64,000 bases of DNA from NCBI GenBank assembly GCA_024743255.1, contig JANSWY010000010.1, forward strand, positions 1-64,000, given 5' to 3'. Positions 61,282 to 64,000 of the stretch are shown in pieces (the first letter of the stretch is position 1; each line of letters starts with the position of its first letter). Under the pieces are notes generated by a model. It was not told the origin of the DNA, did no database searches, and was given only the letters and a program-made list of their open reading frames with translations. The DNA is from a bacterium (GTDB lineage: Bacteria; Bacteroidota; Bacteroidia; Cytophagales; Cyclobacteriaceae). The position numbers and the translations under genes were made by a program.

Positions 61282-64000
61282 CTATCTAACCGATAATCTC
61301 ATCTGTCTCTTTTCTCCAGCTTGCAATATCAGTACATGATACAAACCTGAAGTAATATCAGCGCTTTGCTCAATGCTTACCATATTGGTGAACTCCACTG
61401 GATTGAATGCCCTATCAAATAGTTTTCTTCCTGAGTTATCTATCAGAATTACATTGATCTCATTGATTAAATCATTGGTTTCAATCGAAATATTGATATT
61501 ATCTGAAGTAGTTGGGTTAGGTATAATCGAAGCTCCTAATGATTTAACATCTGGACTGTATGTAACTACTTCAATAGAAGAGTATTCAAACTGACCATCA
61601 AAATCTAACTGCTTCAATCTGTAGTAATTCAGTCCTACAAGAGGATTCGAATCATTGAATCTGTATGATATGAATTCACTTGTTGTTCCATTTCCAAGTA
61701 CCTCACCAATTGATTCAAATGATAAACCATCAAAAGATCTTTCAATTATGAATCTGTCGTTATTCAACTCTGATGCTGTAGACCAATTTAACTCAACCTC
61801 ATCACCAACTAGTTTTGCTGTAAACTCTACTAACTCAACCGGTGTTGGGTTCTCATTGATATCGGTCGTTGCAAGAGTAGTTGGTGAGAAAGATGTCCAA
61901 TTACTCGCAGAAGTTACGGATCCTGAAGTAGCATTTCCAGTAGTAGATCCATTTCCTTCATCATCCCATGATGCACCGTTAAAGTGAGCAACAACTAATG
62001 TTGAAGGATCGGTAACTTCGCTGGTTGCATCCCAGAAAAGCGTAACAAGAGGTTGTCCACTATGTCCATTTACATTTGATAAATCCCAATACTCCAAACC
62101 ACTCAATTTCTCAATAGCACCATTAAGTGTTCCTCCAAAATCTGGACTTTGAGACAGGAAGTACTCAGCACTATATTCATCTGTAGCTGCCGGTGTTCCC
62201 GCGATTCCAGAAATACCTATTCTTGCTATTCTTGAGCCATCACCCGTTGGGAATATGAAATCAGCAGTTCCAATTTTATGAACCGGACCTGTTACATAAC
62301 TATTTCCATCAGCATCCTGACCTGGGAAAGTAATTGGAGCTGTTTCTTCAACACCATCAAATGAAACTGTTGCTCCATCATTAAATGTAATTGGATTAGA
62401 ACCACTGGATTGTACTACACCATTTTGGAAATCCGTGTTATTATTAATGTTCAGATCAATATTCAACTGAACATCGCTATTACCAGAAGCTGAGTTGTTC
62501 ACTACAAAATTATCAAAGTCAACTTCCGAAACTATTCCTGTTATTACCTGAATCTGAGAACCATTGAAAGTAACTGTGCTAGTACCACCACTAACATCAA
62601 GCGTTCCATCTACATCAAAATTGCTTCCGGCAAATGACATTGATTGAGATCCCAATGCCATTGTGATACCCGACCCGATAGATAAATCTCCGTTAATCGC
62701 AAGTTGGTCCTCAACAGTCTTTGTCCCAGAGCCACTGAGTATCACATTATTAAATGTCAAACTAGCAGTTTCTGCTGAGCTACCAATATTCTGATCAGCT
62801 CCATTGAAAGTAATTGTAGAAACATTATCTACAAATGATCCATTTGTATCATCTACAACAAAATTACCTCCTACGGTTGTTGTATGTGAAGCATCTGCAA
62901 CTGTGTACACACCATCCGTAATTGTAAAATCATTGTTGACATTCAGCATAGAAGAAGTAGTAAATACTATTCCCGCTCCTGTTCCAGCCGCATCAAGATT
63001 TAAATTGAAGAATGTAGCTCCACCAGATAGTGTAACATCCGATCCAGAAGAAATTGTGATTGTTGAGCTTCCAGGTGTGAATAAACCATTGTTAGTCCAA
63101 CTGTCTCCAACACTAATGGTTCCAGTTCCGGTAATGATAAGTGTACCGTCATTTGTTAATTCGTTAACAACTGTAAGTGACCTGTTATCATTAATTGTTA
63201 AGAAACCTCCTGCAAATATTGTTAAACTCGCTGCGTCACCATCACCAGAAGTATTATCTATTACTGGGAACGGGTTTGGACTTACATTAGGAATTTGTAC
63301 AGTATTGGCATTGGATGGTATACCATTATCCCAGTTACTGGCTGTATTCCAATCTGAATCAGTATTTCCAGTCCAAACTGTAAGAGGGTTTGTAAATGTC
63401 CATCTTATTTCACCAGTGGTGGCACTACCATCATCTAATTCGAAAGTAGCACCAGCTAATGAACCTTGAGGATCCTGGAAAATAATATTATTTCCGGCAG
63501 CTTCATTTCTTCGAATATTATTGGCTGGTCCTATATTGAATGTAATGTCAGTAGCAGTAATATCAGACACAAAACTGTTTCCTAATCTCATATAGTATGA
63601 AGCATTTGATCCATTAGCAAAGGTTCCACTTGATAGACTCGCTAAAGAAGCACCTGCCTGGAGATAAATTCCATCTCCTGCCATATGTTCAATTAAGAAG
63701 TTACTTGCCTCAAAAGTTCCTCCTGAAGCAACGGCGAAATCATAGGCTCCAGTAGTTCTTCTTGTAAGAGCAGCTACATTACTTGTATTCGTTCCGTTGA
63801 ACCTGAGATCACCGCCATTTTGAACTGTCAATACCGCATCATCCCCCAGGTACATTGTTTCATTAGCCTCTACAAGGATTGTTCCGAATATATCTATGTT
63901 ATCTGCACTTGCGTCGCTGTTACCAAAGTATAAGTCATTAGTATTTGGGTCCAGAGTTCCTGTTACTAGATCAAAGTCATTGTTAACAATTAAATCATTG
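61282..64000 (-). CDS. Large secreted repeat protein, T9SS cargo (5' end outside window)
   Basis: The frame is open from the window end to a TAG at 61282, so the visible part is about 906 residues and the gene starts beyond 64000; the Met at 63855 is internal. The N-terminal visible half is an adhesin-like beta-helix with repeated motifs (NNDFTITDGVYTVAD, TFNGADQNIGSS, TVTFNGSQIQV), including a WTGNTDSDWNTASNWDNG segment often seen in Bacteroidota surface proteins. Near the end lie a FN3-like domain (VELVEFTAKLVGDEVELNW) and a type A T9SS sorting domain (SIIPNPTTSDN, GLYHVLIL, MRLSVR). Exported to the cell surface; function unknown. Confidence 0.85.
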   Translation of the reverse strand, partial: NDLIVNNDFDLVTGTLDPNTNDLYFGNSDASADNIDIFGTILVEANETMYLGDDAVLTVQNGGDLRFNGTNTSNVAALTRRTTGAYDFAVASGGTFEASNFLIEHMAGDGIYLQAGASLASLSSGTFANGSNASYYMRLGNSFVSDITATDITFNIGPANNIRRNEAAGNNIIFQDPQGSLAGATFELDDGSATTGEIRWTFTNPLTVWTGNTDSDWNTASNWDNGIPSNANTVQIPNVSPNPFPVIDNTSGDGDAASLTIFAGGFLTINDNRSLTVVNELTNDGTLIITGTGTISVGDSWTNNGLFTPGSSTITISSGSDVTLSGGATFFNLNLDAAGTGAGIVFTTSSMLNVNNDFTITDGVYTVADASHTTTVGGNFVVDDTNGSFVDNVSTITFNGADQNIGSSAETASLTFNNVILSGSGTKTVEDQLAINGDLSIGSGITMALGSQSMSFAGSNFDVDGTLDVSGGTSTVTFNGSQIQVITGIVSEVDFDNFVVNNSASGNSDVQLNIDLNINNNTDFQNGVVQSSGSNPITFNDGATVSFDGVEETAPITFPGQDADGNSYVTGPVHKIGTADFIFPTGDGSRIARIGISGIAGTPAATDEYSAEYFLSQSPDFGGTLNGAIEKLSGLEYWDLSNVNGHSGQPLVTLFWDATSEVTDPSTLVVAHFNGASWDDEGNGSTTGNATSGSVTSASNWTSFSPTTLATTDINENPTPVELVEFTAKLVGDEVELNWSTASELNNDRFIIERSFDGLSFESIGEVLGNGTTSEFISYRFNDSNPLVGLNYYRLKQLDFDGQFEYSSIEVVTYSPDVKSLGASIIPNPTTSDNINISIETNDLINEINVILIDNSGRKLFDRAFNPVEFTNMVSIEQSADITSGLYHVLILQAGEKRQMRLSVR

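Noticed and set aside
62804-63469. 221-aa plus-strand frame opposite the T9SS cargo gene
   Set aside because: Low-complexity Val/Pro/Ser/Thr composition comes from the antisense of Gly/Thr/Asn-rich repeats; no start context or motif.

Overview
The window looks like chromosomal DNA of a free-living Bacteroidota, most likely a marine or environmental member of the Cytophagales. Supporting signs are two secreted proteins with C-terminal sorting domains of the type IX secretion system (T9SS), a DUF6090 protein, TPR-PD40-OmpA proteins of PorE-like layout, a type III glutamine synthetase, and promoters that fit the Bacteroidetes form TTG-N(20-23)-TAnnTTTG. Genus cannot be settled by reading. No tRNA, rRNA, CRISPR array, transposase or phage gene was seen.

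Layout. 1-5.3 kb: two GNAT acetyltransferases (the first cut by the window edge); an overlapping three-gene unit of a YHYH protein, a MORN-repeat lipoprotein and a SCO copper-chaperone homologue; a DUF6090 protein; and an ECF sigma factor coupled to a four-helix membrane protein. 5.3-34.7 kb: the dominant feature, seven large FtsX/MacB-type permeases (857-890 aa), each with an extra N-terminal cytoplasmic prefix domain, arranged as five units that each begin with a PadR-family regulator. No ABC ATPase or HlyD-type partner is present. An orphan chemotaxis receptor, a TTG-start membrane protein, a GCS2-CBS fusion, a CarboxypepD-reg-like membrane protein, an acetyl-CoA hydrolase/CoA-transferase, a GNAT and a PLP decarboxylase lie among the units. 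34.7-44.9 kb: a secreted M43 metalloprotease, a sortilin-like beta-propeller protein, a PD40-OmpA protein and a GH13 lipoprotein. 44.9-64 kb: mainly housekeeping genes (arsC, hslV, pyruvate dehydrogenase E2, fabH, glnN, rsmE), plus a YheT-like hydrolase coupled to a degenerate SRAP protein, a tandem pair of TPR-PD40-OmpA paralogues, a MORN-repeat protein, and the 3' part of a large T9SS cargo protein.

Most interesting signal. All five PadR genes carry repeated or inverted operator-like motifs overlapping a TAnnTTTR promoter element that lies 17-21 nt before the ATG. Two operator classes can be read. Units 1-3 use TTTGT-n-TACAA-type sites: an inverted pair in units 1 and 3, and three direct copies exactly 33 bp apart in unit 2. 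Units 4-5 use an ACTACATTTRAGGTAAATAT-type site. The class split matches a His-to-Gln change in the PadR recognition helix and a GGRRKR-to-GGKRKR change in the wing. This suggests a family of self-regulated, mutually insulated PadR/permease modules, resembling in organisation the PadR/duplicated orphan permease sets of Acidobacteria. Two heptanucleotide-repeat hairpins built from GTTRTCN units lie beside units 1 and 3. Also notable is a SRAP homologue lacking the catalytic Cys2 and other active-site residues.
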